Shown here: in pieces, positions 1 to 8,931 of the stretch
How the letters are laid out: the number at the start of each line of letters is the position of its first letter
Position numbering within the stretch: the stretch's first letter is position 1
DNA from: Glycomyces amatae
GTDB taxonomy: Bacteria; Actinomycetota; Actinomycetes; Mycobacteriales; Micromonosporaceae
Length of the DNA stretch: 64,000 bases
Assembly: GCF_020991375.1 (NCBI RefSeq)
Contig: NZ_JAJLQZ010000002.1
Location: 451,554 to 515,553, forward strand
Reading direction: 5' to 3'
Position numbers and translations under genes: made by a program
The notes under the pieces: model-generated
Told to the model about the DNA's origin: nothing
What the model saw: the letters and a program-made list of their open reading frames with translations, nothing else
Databases searched by the model: none

Positions 1-146
1 TGATGATGCTCATCGAACCGGTCACCGCCGCGTTCCTGGCGGTGGCGTTCCTCGGGGAGGCGTTCACGGCCGCGACCGCCGCGGGTTCGCTGATCCTGCT
101 CGGGTCGATCGCGGCGCTGGCCGCGGTGGAGTCGCGGCGGCGGTGA
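1..146 (+). CDS. EamA/DMT-family transporter, C-terminal fragment
   Basis: The reading frame is open from the window edge and stops at 144-146. The visible 48 residues contain LIEPVTAAFLAVAFLGE followed by a hydrophobic helix and a short Arg-rich tail. This matches the last two membrane helices of drug/metabolite transporters of the EamA type, where an EPV...A..LGE motif is typical. The family exports small metabolites across the cytoplasmic membrane; the substrate cannot be inferred. The 5' part lies outside the window, so it is cut by the window edge and is not evidently a pseudogene. Confidence 0.7.
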   Translation, partial: MMLIEPVTAAFLAVAFLGEAFTAATAAGSLILLGSIAALAAVESRRR

Positions 147-199
147 GGCCGCCGGTCGGCTCCGCCGGTACCGGTGGGGCCGGCCGCTCCCGCGGAGGT

Positions 200-481
200 T
201 CACTCGCGGCCGAAGGCCAGGCCCTTGGCGTGGAACAGCCCGAGCAGGAGCACGCCGACCGCGACCGCGGCCCCGCCGGGCGCCGGTGCGGCGGGGACGT
301 CGGCCGCCAGGAGCGCCAAGGCGCCGAGGCAGATGCCCGACCACCCCGCGACGAGGTTCGGGACGGGACCGGAGCCGAAGACGGTCGGGTACGGCTCCCT
401 GGTGATGCCTTTGACGAAGTGGGGTATGCCGTTGCCGATCATGAGGCCGGCCAGGAGGCCGAGGGCGATGGCTTGGATCAC
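200..481 (-). CDS. Small multi-helix membrane protein, TetR-operon partner
   Basis: This 93-residue protein starts at a GTG whose first bases overlap the stop of the upstream TetR gene (GTGA overlap at 478-481), so it is translationally coupled to that regulator. It has about three hydrophobic segments: residues 1-20, 45-62 and 70-88. The loop contains NGIPHFVKGITRE, a pattern seen in small uncharacterised membrane proteins often encoded beside TetR regulators. No catalytic residues are visible. Coupling to an autoregulated TetR suggests it is the regulated function, possibly a stress or efflux accessory, but the role is unknown. Confidence 0.7.
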   Translation of the reverse strand: MIQAIALGLLAGLMIGNGIPHFVKGITREPYPTVFGSGPVPNLVAGWSGICLGALALLAADVPAAPAPGGAAVAVGVLLLGLFHAKGLAFGRE

Positions 482-1059
482 GGGGTGCTCCGTTCGGGGG
501 TGAACCCGCGGACGGTGAGGTCCACGAGGAGGCGCAGGCGCGCGCGCATCCGGTCGGCGGTGGCGCTGGACCGGGCGATGCCGACCATGGCGTCGGTGAG
601 CAGCGCCGCGGCGTCCTCGGCGGTCACGGCGCCGAGGTCGAGTTCGCGGGCGTCGGCGAGGACCGAGGCGACCAGGTCCGTGTACGCGGCCTCCGAGGCG
701 GCGACCAGGTCGGCCGCGACCGCGGCCGCCTCGCGGACGAGCTCGTGCCGGTGGTCGGGGGCGACGGCGGCCGCGGCGAAGTCGAGCTTGACGGCCAGGA
801 GGTTGAAGAGCCGGTCGGCGGTGGTCGCCCCGGTCGCCCCCGCGGCGGCCGCGGCGGCGTGCAGTTCGGCGCCGACGCGGGCGGCCACGGCGCGGAACAC
901 CGCGTCCTTGTTCGGGAAGTACTGGTAGACGGCCGGGCGCGAGAGGCCGGCGGCGTTCGCGATCATGTCCATCGTGGTCTTGCGGTGCCCGTAGCGTCCG
1001 AAGACGGGCGCGGCCGCGGCCGCGATGGCCTCGCGGGCGGTCTCGGCGCGGTTCGTCAT
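478..1059 (-). CDS. TetR/AcrR-family transcriptional repressor
   Basis: This 193-residue regulator has a classic N-terminal TetR DNA-binding domain: residues ~8-55 include FGRYGHRKTTMDMIANAAGLSRPAVYQYFPNK, the helix-turn-helix with the usual Tyr-x-Tyr-Phe-x-x-Lys end. The C-terminal ~135 residues are the variable ligand-binding/dimerisation part, so the inducer is unknown. Start ATG at 1059. A perfect 8+8 bp inverted repeat lies directly in front of this start (1061-1086), strongly suggesting autoregulation. It forms a two-gene operon with the overlapping small membrane protein. Confidence 0.9.
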   Translation of the reverse strand: MTNRAETAREAIAAAAAPVFGRYGHRKTTMDMIANAAGLSRPAVYQYFPNKDAVFRAVAARVGAELHAAAAAAGATGATTADRLFNLLAVKLDFAAAAVAPDHRHELVREAAAVAADLVAASEAAYTDLVASVLADARELDLGAVTAEDAAALLTDAMVGIARSSATADRMRARLRLLVDLTVRGFTPERSTP

Positions 1060-1060
1060 G

Positions 1061-1086
1061 CTGACATTCTTTATTCATAATGTCAG
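1061..1086. promoter_or_regulatory. Palindromic TetR operator
   Basis: CTGACATT, a 10-bp AT-rich spacer, and AATGTCAG form a perfect 8-bp inverted repeat immediately before the tetR ATG at 1059. The size (26 bp) and TGAC..GTCA edges are typical of TetR-family operators. Its position over the presumed start of transcription suggests repression of the tetR-membrane protein operon. Confidence 0.75.
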
Positions 1087-1109
1087 TTTGTCAAGTCGTG
1101 GGCGTGGAA

Positions 1110-1135
1110 AAGGGCCGGCCGTCCGGCCGGCCCTT
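1110..1135 (-). terminator. Stem-loop terminator after uppP
   Basis: AAGGGCCGGCCG and CGGCCGGCCCTT are perfectly complementary (12 bp, very small loop). The hairpin lies 12 bases after the uppP stop and before the next minus-strand promoter, as expected for a factor-independent terminator in a GC-rich genome that lacks long T-tracts. Confidence 0.7.
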
Positions 1136-1146
1136 CCCGTTGCGGA

Positions 1147-1989
1147 TCAGGTGGCGGTGAGGAAGCCCGTCTCCAGCATGATGATCACGGCGACGCCGAG
1201 GATGCAGCGGTACCAGACGAAGATGAAGACGCTGTGCTTCGCGACCCACTTGAGCATCCAGTGCACCGCCCCGAGGCCCACGAAGAACGCCACGATCGTG
1301 GCCACGAGCATCTGCGCGCCGCTGGGCACCGAGCCCTCCGTGACGGGTTCGAAGACGTCGCCGAGGCTCAGGATGCCCGCGCCGTAGACCGCCGGGAGCG
1401 CCAGCAGGAACGAGTACCTGGCGGCGACCGCGCGGTCGAGGTTGATGAACAGGCCCGCGGTGATGGTGGCGCCCGAGCGCGAGACGCCGGGGATGAGCGC
1501 GCCCGCCTGCGCGAAGCCGAGGATGAGGCCGTCCTTCATGCGGAAGTCGCCCCAGGTGCGGGTCTTGCGGCCGACGAGTTCGGCCAGCGCGAGGAGGAGG
1601 CCGAAGAAGATGAGGCTGAAGGAGACCAGCCACAGGTTGCGGGCGCCTTCGCGGATCGCGTCCTGGAAGATCAGTCCGAAGAAGACGATCGGGAGGGTGC
1701 CGATGATGACGTACCAGCCCAGGCGGTAGTCGGTCTCGTTGCGCAGCTCCTTGTCGCGCAGGCCCTTCCACCAGGCCACGAGGATGCGGACGATGTCCTT
1801 CCAGAAGTAGAGGAGGACCGCCGTCTCGGTGCCCAGCTGCGTGACCGCCGTGAAGGAGGCGCCGGCGTCCTCCTCGAAGAACAGCGCCGAGGTCAGGCGG
1901 AGGTGCGCCGAGGAGGAGATCGGCAGCATCTCGGTCAGGCCCTGGACGATCCCGAGCACGATGGCCTCGAACCAGGTCATGTCGACCAT
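1147..1989 (-). CDS. uppP: Undecaprenyl-diphosphatase UppP (BacA)
   Basis: Integral membrane phosphatase that converts undecaprenyl diphosphate to the monophosphate carrier used for peptidoglycan and wall-polymer export; overexpression is associated with bacitracin tolerance. The 280-residue product has the family signatures [14 protein letters not shown] (residues 17-30, with Glu20 and Ser25-27) and PGVSRSGAT (167-175, with Arg171), plus about eight hydrophobic helices. The frame continues upstream, but the ATG at 1989 is preferred because GGAGG lies 7 nt ahead of it; a second ATG at 1980 is too far away. It is transcribed away from the kdp operon. Confidence 0.95.
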   Translation of the reverse strand: MVDMTWFEAIVLGIVQGLTEMLPISSSAHLRLTSALFFEEDAGASFTAVTQLGTETAVLLYFWKDIVRILVAWWKGLRDKELRNETDYRLGWYVIIGTLPIVFFGLIFQDAIREGARNLWLVSFSLIFFGLLLALAELVGRKTRTWGDFRMKDGLILGFAQAGALIPGVSRSGATITAGLFINLDRAVAARYSFLLALPAVYGAGILSLGDVFEPVTEGSVPSGAQMLVATIVAFFVGLGAVHWMLKWVAKHSVFIFVWYRCILGVAVIIMLETGFLTAT

Positions 1990-2517
1990 CCGGCCACCTC
2001 CGTCCGCACACGGAACCGGCAGGGGGATGTGTACATGTGAGCTTCTTTCGTCATTTCGACGTCGGGGAGTCGCTGCCGCCGTCTCTCGGCACCCGGCGCG
2101 ACTGGGACATCTTGCCAGATCCGTCCCTGTGACCGTCTCCTGTACACCCGCGAGTGAGACCGATCGCGAGCGGAGACGACCGGCGGCGCCGACCCGAACG
2201 CGGTCGGCGCCGCCGGAGACCTGACCGCGTCGCATGGCAGGAACAGTCGGTCGGCCTGCGGGCCCGCGCGGCGGGCCCGGTTATGACACGCACTCTACGA
2301 GCCGCGAGTCCGGCTTGTCAGCGATTCGGATGATTCAGGCGGATTGGGGTGTGGTGCGCCTCGGCGTCAGGCGGCCGTCAAAAGCGCGGCGGCGCGCGTA
2401 GCGATGGCGTCAGGCCCTCTGGCCAGGGGCCCCGCCGCGGCGTTCACTCGGTTCCGCCGGGGCCGATCGCCCCGGCGGCGGCCCTCGGCCGCCCCCCACG
2501 CAGAGGAGAAGGAAGCC
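1990..2517. other. Divergent uppP/kdp intergenic region with two hairpins
   Basis: This 528-base gap contains no convincing gene. It holds two consecutive perfect stem-loops. At 2180-2216, CCGGCGGCGCCGAC pairs with GTCGGCGCCGCCGG across a 9-nt loop. At 2260-2278, GGGCCCGC pairs with GCGGGCCC. They are followed by TTGTCA at 2315-2320, a possible -35 element with no clear -10 partner. The hairpins could be a terminator, a small RNA or part of a kdp leader; no riboswitch class is recognised. Confidence 0.5.
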
Positions 2518-2601
2518 ATGCCCGATCTCGCCCACCTCGCGCTGACGGTGGCCTGTTTCATCGTCCTGGCCCTGGTCGTCAAGGCGGTGGAGAAGCTGTG
2601 A
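2518..2601 (+). CDS. 27-residue membrane peptide at head of kdp operon
   Basis: A tiny ORF beginning at the ATG at 2518 behind a strong ribosome-binding site (GGAGAAGGAAGCC just upstream). It encodes an N-terminal Met-Pro-Asp-Leu-Ala-His, a single hydrophobic helix ([11 protein letters not shown]) and an Ala-Val-Glu-Lys-Leu tail. Its stop overlaps the GTG start of kdpF (2598), so the two small proteins are translationally coupled. It resembles a second KdpF-like single-helix subunit. Function is unproved, but position, spacing and translational signals support real expression. Confidence 0.6.
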   Translation: MPDLAHLALTVACFIVLALVVKAVEKL

Positions 2602-2678
2602 GCGCCGTCGGCGCCGTCCTCGCCGTCCTCATCGGCGTCTACCTCGTGGTCGCCCTGCTGAAACCGGAGCGGTTCTGA
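2598..2678 (+). CDS. kdpF: KdpF, small subunit of K+-transporting ATPase
   Basis: A 26-residue protein starting with GTG and consisting of one transmembrane helix ([19 protein letters not shown]) followed by KPERF. The ending LLKPE.F is the hallmark of KdpF, the lipid-like stabilising subunit of the KdpFABC potassium pump in the cytoplasmic membrane. The stop overlaps the kdpA start (TGATG at 2676-2680). It was too short for ordinary gene calling but fits the kdpF-kdpA order found in many bacteria. Confidence 0.88.
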   Translation: MSAVGAVLAVLIGVYLVVALLKPERF

Positions 2679-4339
2679 TGGGCGAGACCACCGCGGGCGT
2701 CGTCTTCATCGCCGCGATGATCGCGGCGCTCGCCGCGAGCCACGGACCGCTCGGCGACCACATCCACCGGGTCCTCACCCGCGAGCGCCACTACAAGGCA
2801 GAGCGCGGCCTCTACAGGGCCATGGGCGTCCGCCCCGGCGAGGAGCAGCACTGGGCGGGGTACGCGCGCAGCGTGCTGGCCTTCTCGGCCCTGAGCGTAC
2901 TGGCGCTGTACCTCCTCCAGCGGGCCCAGGGGTCGCTGCCGCTGAGCAACGGGTTCACCGGGGTCGAACCGGGGCTCGCGTGGAACACCGCGGTCAGCTT
3001 CACCGCGAACACCAACTGGCAGGCGTACTCGGGCGAGTCCACGATGGGCGTCCTGGTCCAGACCGCCGGCCTGTCGGTGCAGAACTTCGCGTCCGCCGCC
3101 GTCGGCATCGCCGTCGCCGCGGCGCTGATGCGCGGCTTCGCCCGCAAGACCACCGACGCGCTCGGGAACTTCTGGGCGGACCTGACCCGGATCACCCTGT
3201 GGGTGCTGCTGCCGATCGCGTTCGTCGGCGCGGTCGTCCTCGTCGCCGGCGGCGCGGTCCAGAACCTCACCGCCTTCACGGGCGCGACCACCGCCGCCGG
3301 GGACGCGCAGACCCTCCCCGGCGGGCTCGTCGCGAGCCAGGAGGCGATCAAGAACCTCGGCACCAACGGCGGCGGGCCGTTCAACGCCAACGCGGCGCAC
3401 CCGTTCGAGAACCCGTCCGGCTGGACGAACTTCATCCTGGTCTACCTGATCCTGGTCGTCCCGTTCTCGATGCCGCGCGTCTTCGGCCGCATGGTCGGCG
3501 ACCGGCGCCAGGGGCGCGCCGTCGCGGCGGCCATGGCCGTCATCGCCCTGGTCTCGACCGGGCTGGTCCTCGGCTTCGAGTCCTTCGCGAACGGCACCGT
3601 CCCGCAGGCGGTCGCGGCCGCCATGGAGGGCAAGGAGGTCCGCTTCGGCGTCGCGGACTCCGGCGTCTTCGCCGCCGCGACCACCTTGACGTCGACGGGC
3701 TCGGTGAACTCCTTCCACGACTCGTACACGTCGTTCGGCGGCGGGGTGCTGATGCTGAACATGATGCTCGGCGAGGTCGCCTCCGGCGGCGTCGGCGCGG
3801 GGCTGTACGGCCTGCTGGTGCTCGCGGTCGTCACCGTGTTCATCGCCGGGCTCATGGTCGGGCGCACGCCCGAGTACCTGGGCAAGAAGATCGGCGGCCG
3901 CGAGATCAAGCTCGCCGGCCTGTACTTCCTGGTGACGCCCGCGCTCGTGCTCATCGGCCTGGCCGCCTCGCTCGCGGTGCCGGCCAACCTGGAGTCCATG
4001 CAGGACGCGGGGCCGCACGGCCTCTCGGAGCTGCTGTACGCCTTCACCTCCGCGTCGAACAACAACGGCTCGGCCTTCGCCGGGTTCGGGGCGGACACGC
4101 CGTGGTTCAACACCGCGCTGGGCCTGTGCATGCTGTTCGGCCGGTTCCTGCCGATCATCCTGGTGCTCGCCCTCGCCGGCTCGCTGGCGCGGCAGCGGCC
4201 CGTCCCGGCCACCGCGGGGACCTTCCCGACCCACAGGCCGCTGTTCGTCGGCATGGTCGTGGGCGTGACGGTCGTCCTCGTCGCCCTGACCTTCCTTCCC
4301 GTCCTCGCCCTCGGCCCGCTGGCCGACGGGCTGCAATAG
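2678..4339 (+). CDS. kdpA: KdpA, potassium-binding channel subunit
   Basis: This 553-residue membrane protein is the K+-selective translocating subunit of the high-affinity KdpFABC ATPase. About ten hydrophobic helices are evident, and family motifs include [13 protein letters not shown] (~residues 107-119), [19 protein letters not shown] (~227-245), [12 protein letters not shown] and the final [11 protein letters not shown]; these Gly-rich loops line the K+ selectivity filter. Length matches the family (~550). It is coupled to kdpF upstream and lies 13 bases before kdpB. The operon should be switched on by K+ limitation or osmotic stress through KdpD/KdpE, encoded at 21.8-25.0 kb. Confidence 0.97.
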   Translation: MGETTAGVVFIAAMIAALAASHGPLGDHIHRVLTRERHYKAERGLYRAMGVRPGEEQHWAGYARSVLAFSALSVLALYLLQRAQGSLPLSNGFTGVEPGLAWNTAVSFTANTNWQAYSGESTMGVLVQTAGLSVQNFASAAVGIAVAAALMRGFARKTTDALGNFWADLTRITLWVLLPIAFVGAVVLVAGGAVQNLTAFTGATTAAGDAQTLPGGLVASQEAIKNLGTNGGGPFNANAAHPFENPSGWTNFILVYLILVVPFSMPRVFGRMVGDRRQGRAVAAAMAVIALVSTGLVLGFESFANGTVPQAVAAAMEGKEVRFGVADSGVFAAATTLTSTGSVNSFHDSYTSFGGGVLMLNMMLGEVASGGVGAGLYGLLVLAVVTVFIAGLMVGRTPEYLGKKIGGREIKLAGLYFLVTPALVLIGLAASLAVPANLESMQDAGPHGLSELLYAFTSASNNNGSAFAGFGADTPWFNTALGLCMLFGRFLPIILVLALAGSLARQRPVPATAGTFPTHRPLFVGMVVGVTVVLVALTFLPVLALGPLADGLQ

Positions 4340-4352
4340 GAGGCGTCCGCAC

Positions 4353-6485
4353 ATGTCAAGCACGGCAACCGCGCCCACCGCGGCGCCCCGGAGCCGGAAC
4401 GGGCTCCTGGACCCCCGGCAGTGGGCGGGATCCGCACCCGCCGCACTGCGCAAGCTCGACCCGCGCCTCATGTGGCGCAACCCGGTCATGTTCATCGTCG
4501 AGATCGGCGCGGCCTTCACGACCGCGCTCGCGATCGCCGACCCGACCCCGTTCGCCTGGACCATCACGGCGTGGCTGTGGCTGACGGTGCTGTTCGCCAA
4601 CGCGGCCGAGGCCGTCGCCGAGGGCCGCGGCAAGGCCCAGGCCGACTCGCTGCGCCGGGCCAGGACCGACACCGTGGCGCGGAAGCTCGCGGTGCAGGAC
4701 CCCGGCATCGGCTCCCCCCGGGTGGCGACGGTCGAGGTCCCGGCGCCGGAACTGGTGCGCGGCGACCACGTCCTGGTCGAGGCGGGGCAGACGATCCCCG
4801 GGGACGGCGACGTCGTCACCGGCATCGCGAGCGTGGACGAGTCGGCGATCACCGGCGAGTCCGCGCCCGTCATCCGCGAGTCCGGCGGCGACCGCTGCGC
4901 GGTCATGGGCGGCACGAGGGTCCTCTCGGACTGGGTCGTCGTCCGGATCACCGCCGAGCCCGGCAGGTCCTTCCTGGACCGGATGATCGCCCTCGTGGAG
5001 GGCTCGGAACGGCGCAGGACGCCCAACGAGATCGCTCTGAACATCCTGCTCTCGGCGATGACGGTCATCTTCCTGCTGGCCGTGGTCACCATGCAGCCCG
5101 CAGCGGTCTTCTCCAAGGACCACATGGCCGCCGCCCAGGACTCGACGGTCCTGAACCAGGACGGGGTCACCGGTATCGTGCTGATCTCGCTGCTGGTGTG
5201 CCTCATCCCGACCACCATCGGGGCGCTCCTGAGCGCCATCGGCATCGCCGGGATGGACCGGCTCGTGCAGCGCAACGTGCTGGCCATGTCCGGCCGGGCC
5301 GTGGAGGCCGCCGGCGACGTCGACACGCTCCTGCTGGACAAGACCGGCACCGTCACCTACGGCAACCGCCGCGCGTCCGCGTTCCTGCCGGTCCCCGGCG
5401 CCGGCGGGCGGGAGCTCGCGGACGCCGCGCAGCTCTCCAGCCTCGCCGACGAGACCCCCGAGGGGCGCTCGATCACGGTGTACGCCAAGGAGGCGTACGG
5501 GCTGCGGGAACGGGCCGAGGGAGCGCTCGCGCACGCCGAGTGGATCGCGTTCTCGGCGCAGACCCGCATGTCCGGCGTGGACCTGGTCGAGCACGGCTCG
5601 ACGCACCGCATCCGCAAGGGGGCGGCCGCGGCCGTCATCGCCTGGGTCGGCGACGAGGGCGGCGATGCGGACCCGCGCGTGGACGACCTGGTCGACCAGG
5701 TCTCGCGCGAGGGCGGCACGCCGCTGGTCGTCGCCGGGCACCGGGACGGCGAGCGGGCCCGCGTCCTCGGGGTGGTCCACCTCAAGGACGTCGTCAAGGA
5801 GGGCATGGCCGAGCGGTTCGCCCGCCTGCGGGCCATGGGCATCCGCACCGTCATGGTCACCGGCGACAACCCGCGCACCGCGGAGGCCGTCGCGGCCGAG
5901 GCCGGCGTCGACGACTTCCTCGCCGAGGCGAGGCCCGAGGACAAGCTGGCGCTCATCAAGCGCGAGCAGGACGCCGGGCGCATGGTCGCCATGACCGGCG
6001 ACGGCACCAACGACGCGCCCGCGCTCGCCGCGGCCGACGTCGGCGTCGCGATGAACACCGGCACCTCGGCGGCCAAGGAGGCCGGGAACATGGTCGACCT
6101 CGACTCCGACCCGACCAAGCTCATCGAGATCGTCGCCATCGGCAAGCAGCTGCTGACGACCTTCTCGGTCGCCAACGACGTCGCCAAGTACTTCGCGATC
6201 ATCCCGGCGATCTTCGCCGCGGTCTACCCGGGCCTGGACGCGCTCAACGTCATGCGCCTGTCCAGTCCGGAGTCGGCGATCGTCTCGGCGGTGGTCTTCA
6301 ACGCGGTCGTCATCGTCGCACTGGTCCCGCTGGCCCTCAAGGGCGTCGCCCACAGGCCCGGCCCGGCCTCCTCGCTCCTGCGCAGGAACCTGCTGGTCTA
6401 CGGCCTCGGCGGGATCGCCGCCCCGTTCATCGGCATCAAGCTCATCGACCTCGCGGTCGCCCTCATCCCAGGGATCGGTTCATGA
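4353..6485 (+). CDS. kdpB: KdpB, P-type ATPase catalytic subunit
   Basis: The 710-residue energising subunit of the potassium pump hydrolyses ATP through a phospho-aspartate intermediate. Visible motifs: the actuator-domain TGES (ITGESAPV), the phosphorylation site DKTGTVT (Asp329), a KGAAAAV nucleotide-binding loop, and the hinge [25 protein letters not shown]. The N-terminal region is Ala/Pro-rich, followed by [18 protein letters not shown], conserved in KdpB. ATG at 4353 has AGGAGG upstream. The stop overlaps kdpC by ATGA (6482-6485). Confidence 0.97.
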   Translation: MSSTATAPTAAPRSRNGLLDPRQWAGSAPAALRKLDPRLMWRNPVMFIVEIGAAFTTALAIADPTPFAWTITAWLWLTVLFANAAEAVAEGRGKAQADSLRRARTDTVARKLAVQDPGIGSPRVATVEVPAPELVRGDHVLVEAGQTIPGDGDVVTGIASVDESAITGESAPVIRESGGDRCAVMGGTRVLSDWVVVRITAEPGRSFLDRMIALVEGSERRRTPNEIALNILLSAMTVIFLLAVVTMQPAAVFSKDHMAAAQDSTVLNQDGVTGIVLISLLVCLIPTTIGALLSAIGIAGMDRLVQRNVLAMSGRAVEAAGDVDTLLLDKTGTVTYGNRRASAFLPVPGAGGRELADAAQLSSLADETPEGRSITVYAKEAYGLRERAEGALAHAEWIAFSAQTRMSGVDLVEHGSTHRIRKGAAAAVIAWVGDEGGDADPRVDDLVDQVSREGGTPLVVAGHRDGERARVLGVVHLKDVVKEGMAERFARLRAMGIRTVMVTGDNPRTAEAVAAEAGVDDFLAEARPEDKLALIKREQDAGRMVAMTGDGTNDAPALAAADVGVAMNTGTSAAKEAGNMVDLDSDPTKLIEIVAIGKQLLTTFSVANDVAKYFAIIPAIFAAVYPGLDALNVMRLSSPESAIVSAVVFNAVVIVALVPLALKGVAHRPGPASSLLRRNLLVYGLGGIAAPFIGIKLIDLAVALIPGIGS

Positions 6486-7402
6486 CACGTCTGCCCCGCT
6501 GGGTCCCCCAGCACTTCGCCGCAGTGCGGGCACTGCTGGTGCTCACCGCCGTCACCGGCGTCCTGTACCCGCTGGCGGTCCTCGCGGCCGCCCAGCTCCC
6601 GGGCCTGAACGACAAGGCCGAGGGGTCGCTCCTCCACGACGGGGACGGCGCCGTGGTCGGCTCGTCCCTGATCGGGCAGTCCTTCACCGACGACGAGGGC
6701 GCGGCGCTGCCGGGGTACTTCCAGTCGCGCCCGTCCATAGCCGCCGGGGACGGCGGCGACTACGACCCGACGGCCTCGGGGGCCTCGAACTTCGGACCGG
6801 AGAACGTGGTCGACGCGCTGCCCGATCCCGGACTCGGGTGGGAGGGCGACGAGGACGCCGCCAAGAGCCTGCTCACGCAGGTGTGCGAGCGCTCGTACGA
6901 GATCGGGGAGCGGGAGGGCGTGGACGGCTCCCGGCCGTACTGCGCCGAGTCCGGGGACGGCGCCGTGGGCGCGGTCCTCGGGGTGTTCCGCTCCGGCGGC
7001 GTCACCGGCGAGGCGACGCGGGCGGTGAGCCTCAACGAGGCCTGCGGCTCGGTGGAGGCGCCGTTCCTCGCCGAGTACGAGGGCGTGCCGGTCGAGTGCG
7101 CCGAGTACGGCGAGGACTACGCGAAGGCGGTCGTCACGCCGGTCGAGGGCGACGCGGGCGAACCGGAGGTCCCGGCCGACGCGGTGACCGCCTCGGGCTC
7201 GGGGCTCGACCCGCACATCTCCCCCGCGTACGCCGGCCTCCAGGTCGACCGGGTCGCGGCCGAGCGCGGCGCGGGCGCCCGGGAGGTCGCGGCGCTGGTC
7301 GAGGAGCACACGACGGGACGGTTCCTCGGGTTCATGGGGGAACCGGCGGTGAACGTCCTCGAGCTCAACCTGGCCCTGGACGAGGCGTATCCGCTTTCTT
7401 AG
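6482..7402 (+). CDS. kdpC: KdpC with enlarged extracytoplasmic domain
   Basis: KdpC is the periplasm-facing accessory subunit that completes the KdpFABC pump. The protein has one N-terminal helix (residues ~12-38), the conserved [21 protein letters not shown] blocks and a C-terminal [24 protein letters not shown]...[13 protein letters not shown]. At 306 residues it is about 100 longer than textbook KdpC (~190-220). The extra length lies between SNFGPEN (~residue 108) and [13 protein letters not shown] (~235), an acidic segment with four cysteines (135, 154, 188, 206). Enlarged KdpC may be common in high-GC actinobacteria, so the insert may be lineage-wide. Confidence 0.93.
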   Translation: MTRLPRWVPQHFAAVRALLVLTAVTGVLYPLAVLAAAQLPGLNDKAEGSLLHDGDGAVVGSSLIGQSFTDDEGAALPGYFQSRPSIAAGDGGDYDPTASGASNFGPENVVDALPDPGLGWEGDEDAAKSLLTQVCERSYEIGEREGVDGSRPYCAESGDGAVGAVLGVFRSGGVTGEATRAVSLNEACGSVEAPFLAEYEGVPVECAEYGEDYAKAVVTPVEGDAGEPEVPADAVTASGSGLDPHISPAYAGLQVDRVAAERGAGAREVAALVEEHTTGRFLGFMGEPAVNVLELNLALDEAYPLS

Positions 7403-7417
7403 GGCCGCAATGGAAAC

Positions 7418-7451
7418 GGGGCGGACGCGATATGCGCGTCGCGTCCGCCCC
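7418..7451. terminator. Bidirectional terminator kdpC / GH16 gene
   Basis: GGGGCGGACGCGA and TCGCGTCCGCCCC form a perfect 13-bp stem with an 8-nt loop, placed exactly between the convergent ends of kdpC (7402) and the glucanase gene (7473). It would serve transcripts from both sides. Confidence 0.85.
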
Positions 7452-7472
7452 TCCCTCATCGCCCGACCGGGG

Positions 7473-8762
7473 TCAGGACCGGAACCACTTCTGCGCGGGG
7501 TTGCCGCTGCAGGTGACTATCTGGAGGTTCGTGCCGTCGGCCGAGTTGGCCCACGGCACGTCGAGGCACTTGTTCGCCTGCGGGTTCACCAGGTCGTTCG
7601 CGCCCGAGAGGACCCATTTCTGGGCCCCGGAGCCGTTGCAGTTCCACAATCGGACCGGGGTGCCGTCGGCGGTCCCGCCGTTCGCGACGTCGAGGCACTT
7701 GCCGAGGGCCCGGAGGGACCCGTCGCTCGCGAAGGTCCACTGCTGGGCGGCGGTGCCGTTGCAGTGGTAGAGCTGGACGGGCGTGCCGTTCGCGGTGCCC
7801 GAGCCCTCGACGTCCAGGCACTTGCCGGCCAGGCCGGTGATCGCCCCGCCCGAACTGGTCGCCCCCGAGTAGACGCGGACGTAGTCGATCTTCATCTGCT
7901 GCGGGAACTGCGTGGAGCCGTCGGGGTAGCCGGGCCAGTTCCCGCCGACCGCGACGTTCATGATCATGAAGAACGGGTGGTCGAAGACCCACTCGTTGCC
8001 GCCGATGTCGGCCGTGGACTTGGTCTGGTAGTTGACGCCGTCGACCGACCAGGTGATCGAGTTCGGCGACCAGTCGACCGCGAACGTGTGGAAGCCGTTC
8101 GCGAACGGCTGCCCGATCGTGTGGGAACCGGTGACGCCCGCGCCGCCGGAGTAGCCGGGGCCGTGGAGGGTGCCGTGGACGGTGTTCGGCTCGTGGCCGA
8201 CGTTCTCCATGATGTCGATCTCGCCGCTCTGCGGCCAGCCGACCTGGCCGAGGTCGTCGCCGAGCATCCAGAAGGCGGGCCAGATGCCCTGGCCGCGCGG
8301 GATCTGGATGCGGGCCTCGAAGCGGCCGTACGCCTGGGTGAACGTGCCGGAGGTGAGCAGCCGCGCCGAGGTGTACTGGCAGGTCCCGTACCAGCACTGG
8401 TAGTTGGACGGGTTCTCGCGGCGGGCGGTGATGACCATGTTGCCGCTGCCGTCGTGGGCGGCGTTGCTCGTCGAGTCGGTGTAGTACTGGTGCTCGTTGT
8501 TGCCCCAGCCTCCGCCGCCGATGTCGTAGCGCCACTTGGAGGAGTCGGGCGGGGTGCCCGCGCCGGCGTTGAACTCGTCGCTCCAGGTCAGGGCCATGGC
8601 CTGCACGTCGGCGGCGTCCACGTCCTGGGCGTCCGCGGGGCGGTCGAGGTTGACGGTGACGATGGTCGCGGCGGCCGCGACGGCGGCCGCGGCCAGTGCG
8701 AGGAGGCGGACGGTCCGGCCGCGCCTGGGCCGGGTGGTGACGGGGTCTCGGGGTGGTCTCAC
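7473..8762 (-). CDS. Secreted GH16 beta-glucanase with ricin-type lectin module
   Basis: Endo-acting glycoside hydrolase family 16 enzyme, probably cleaving beta-1,3 or mixed-linkage glucans outside the cell. The chain has a basic start and a long Ala-rich signal helix, a GH16 domain with WSDEFNAG, the catalytic Glu-x-Asp-x-x-Glu motif (GEIDIMENVG), then a C-terminal beta-trefoil carbohydrate-binding module with three GKCLDV.../QW repeats (ricin-B/CBM13 type). I prefer the GTG at 8762, which has AGAGGA 7 nt ahead and gives a normal signal peptide. An in-frame ATG at 8810 lacks a ribosome-binding site and would add 16 residues. A good promoter and a LacI-type operator lie upstream. Confidence 0.92.
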   Translation of the reverse strand: MRPPRDPVTTRPRRGRTVRLLALAAAAVAAAATIVTVNLDRPADAQDVDAADVQAMALTWSDEFNAGAGTPPDSSKWRYDIGGGGWGNNEHQYYTDSTSNAAHDGSGNMVITARRENPSNYQCWYGTCQYTSARLLTSGTFTQAYGRFEARIQIPRGQGIWPAFWMLGDDLGQVGWPQSGEIDIMENVGHEPNTVHGTLHGPGYSGGAGVTGSHTIGQPFANGFHTFAVDWSPNSITWSVDGVNYQTKSTADIGGNEWVFDHPFFMIMNVAVGGNWPGYPDGSTQFPQQMKIDYVRVYSGATSSGGAITGLAGKCLDVEGSGTANGTPVQLYHCNGTAAQQWTFASDGSLRALGKCLDVANGGTADGTPVRLWNCNGSGAQKWVLSGANDLVNPQANKCLDVPWANSADGTNLQIVTCSGNPAQKWFRS

Positions 8763-8825
8763 GGAGGCGTCCTCTCGTTCCGCGGGAGAGGGAGCGCTGC
8801 TGTCGGTCATGGAGGCATGACATTC

Positions 8826-8839
8826 AGAGAGCGCTCTCT
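8826..8839. promoter_or_regulatory. LacI-type operator before GH16 gene
   Basis: AGAGAGCGCTCTCT is a perfect 14-bp palindrome with the central CG typical of LacI-family operators and resembles the GGAGCGCTCC sites of actinobacterial CebR. It lies about 10 bases downstream of the predicted transcription start, suited to block transcription of the glucanase gene. Confidence 0.7.
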
Positions 8840-8854
8840 CTAAATATTCTTATC

Positions 8855-8883
8855 TTTTTATCATCGGCATAGATCCTTGTCAA
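8855..8883 (-). promoter_or_regulatory. Promoter of the GH16 gene
   Basis: On the minus strand TTGACA (8883-8878) and TAAAAA (8860-8855) are separated by exactly 17 bases inside an unusually AT-rich stretch. This is a near-consensus vegetative promoter, giving a start near 8848 just ahead of the AGAGAGCGCTCTCT operator. Confidence 0.65.
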
Positions 8884-8900
8884 TAGGATGAATTCGGGCG

Positions 8901-8924
8901 GGGGCCGCGGTCGCCCGCGGCCCC
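8901..8924 (-). terminator. Terminator of sugar ABC operon 1
   Basis: GGGGCCGCGG, TCGC loop, CCGCGGCCCC: a perfect 10-bp stem starting 7 bases after the stop of the last permease gene on the minus strand (8932) and upstream of the GH16 promoter. Confidence 0.7.
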
Positions 8925-8931
8925 CGGTGGG

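Noticed and set aside
1990..2517. c-di-AMP (ydaO) or other riboswitch ahead of kdp
   Set aside because: The two hairpins do not show the conserved ydaO core; no known riboswitch consensus could be recognised by eye.
4356..6353. 665-codon minus-strand frame opposite kdpB
   Set aside because: Shadow frame; Arg/Asp/His-rich translation without domains, while kdpB motifs are complete on the other strand.
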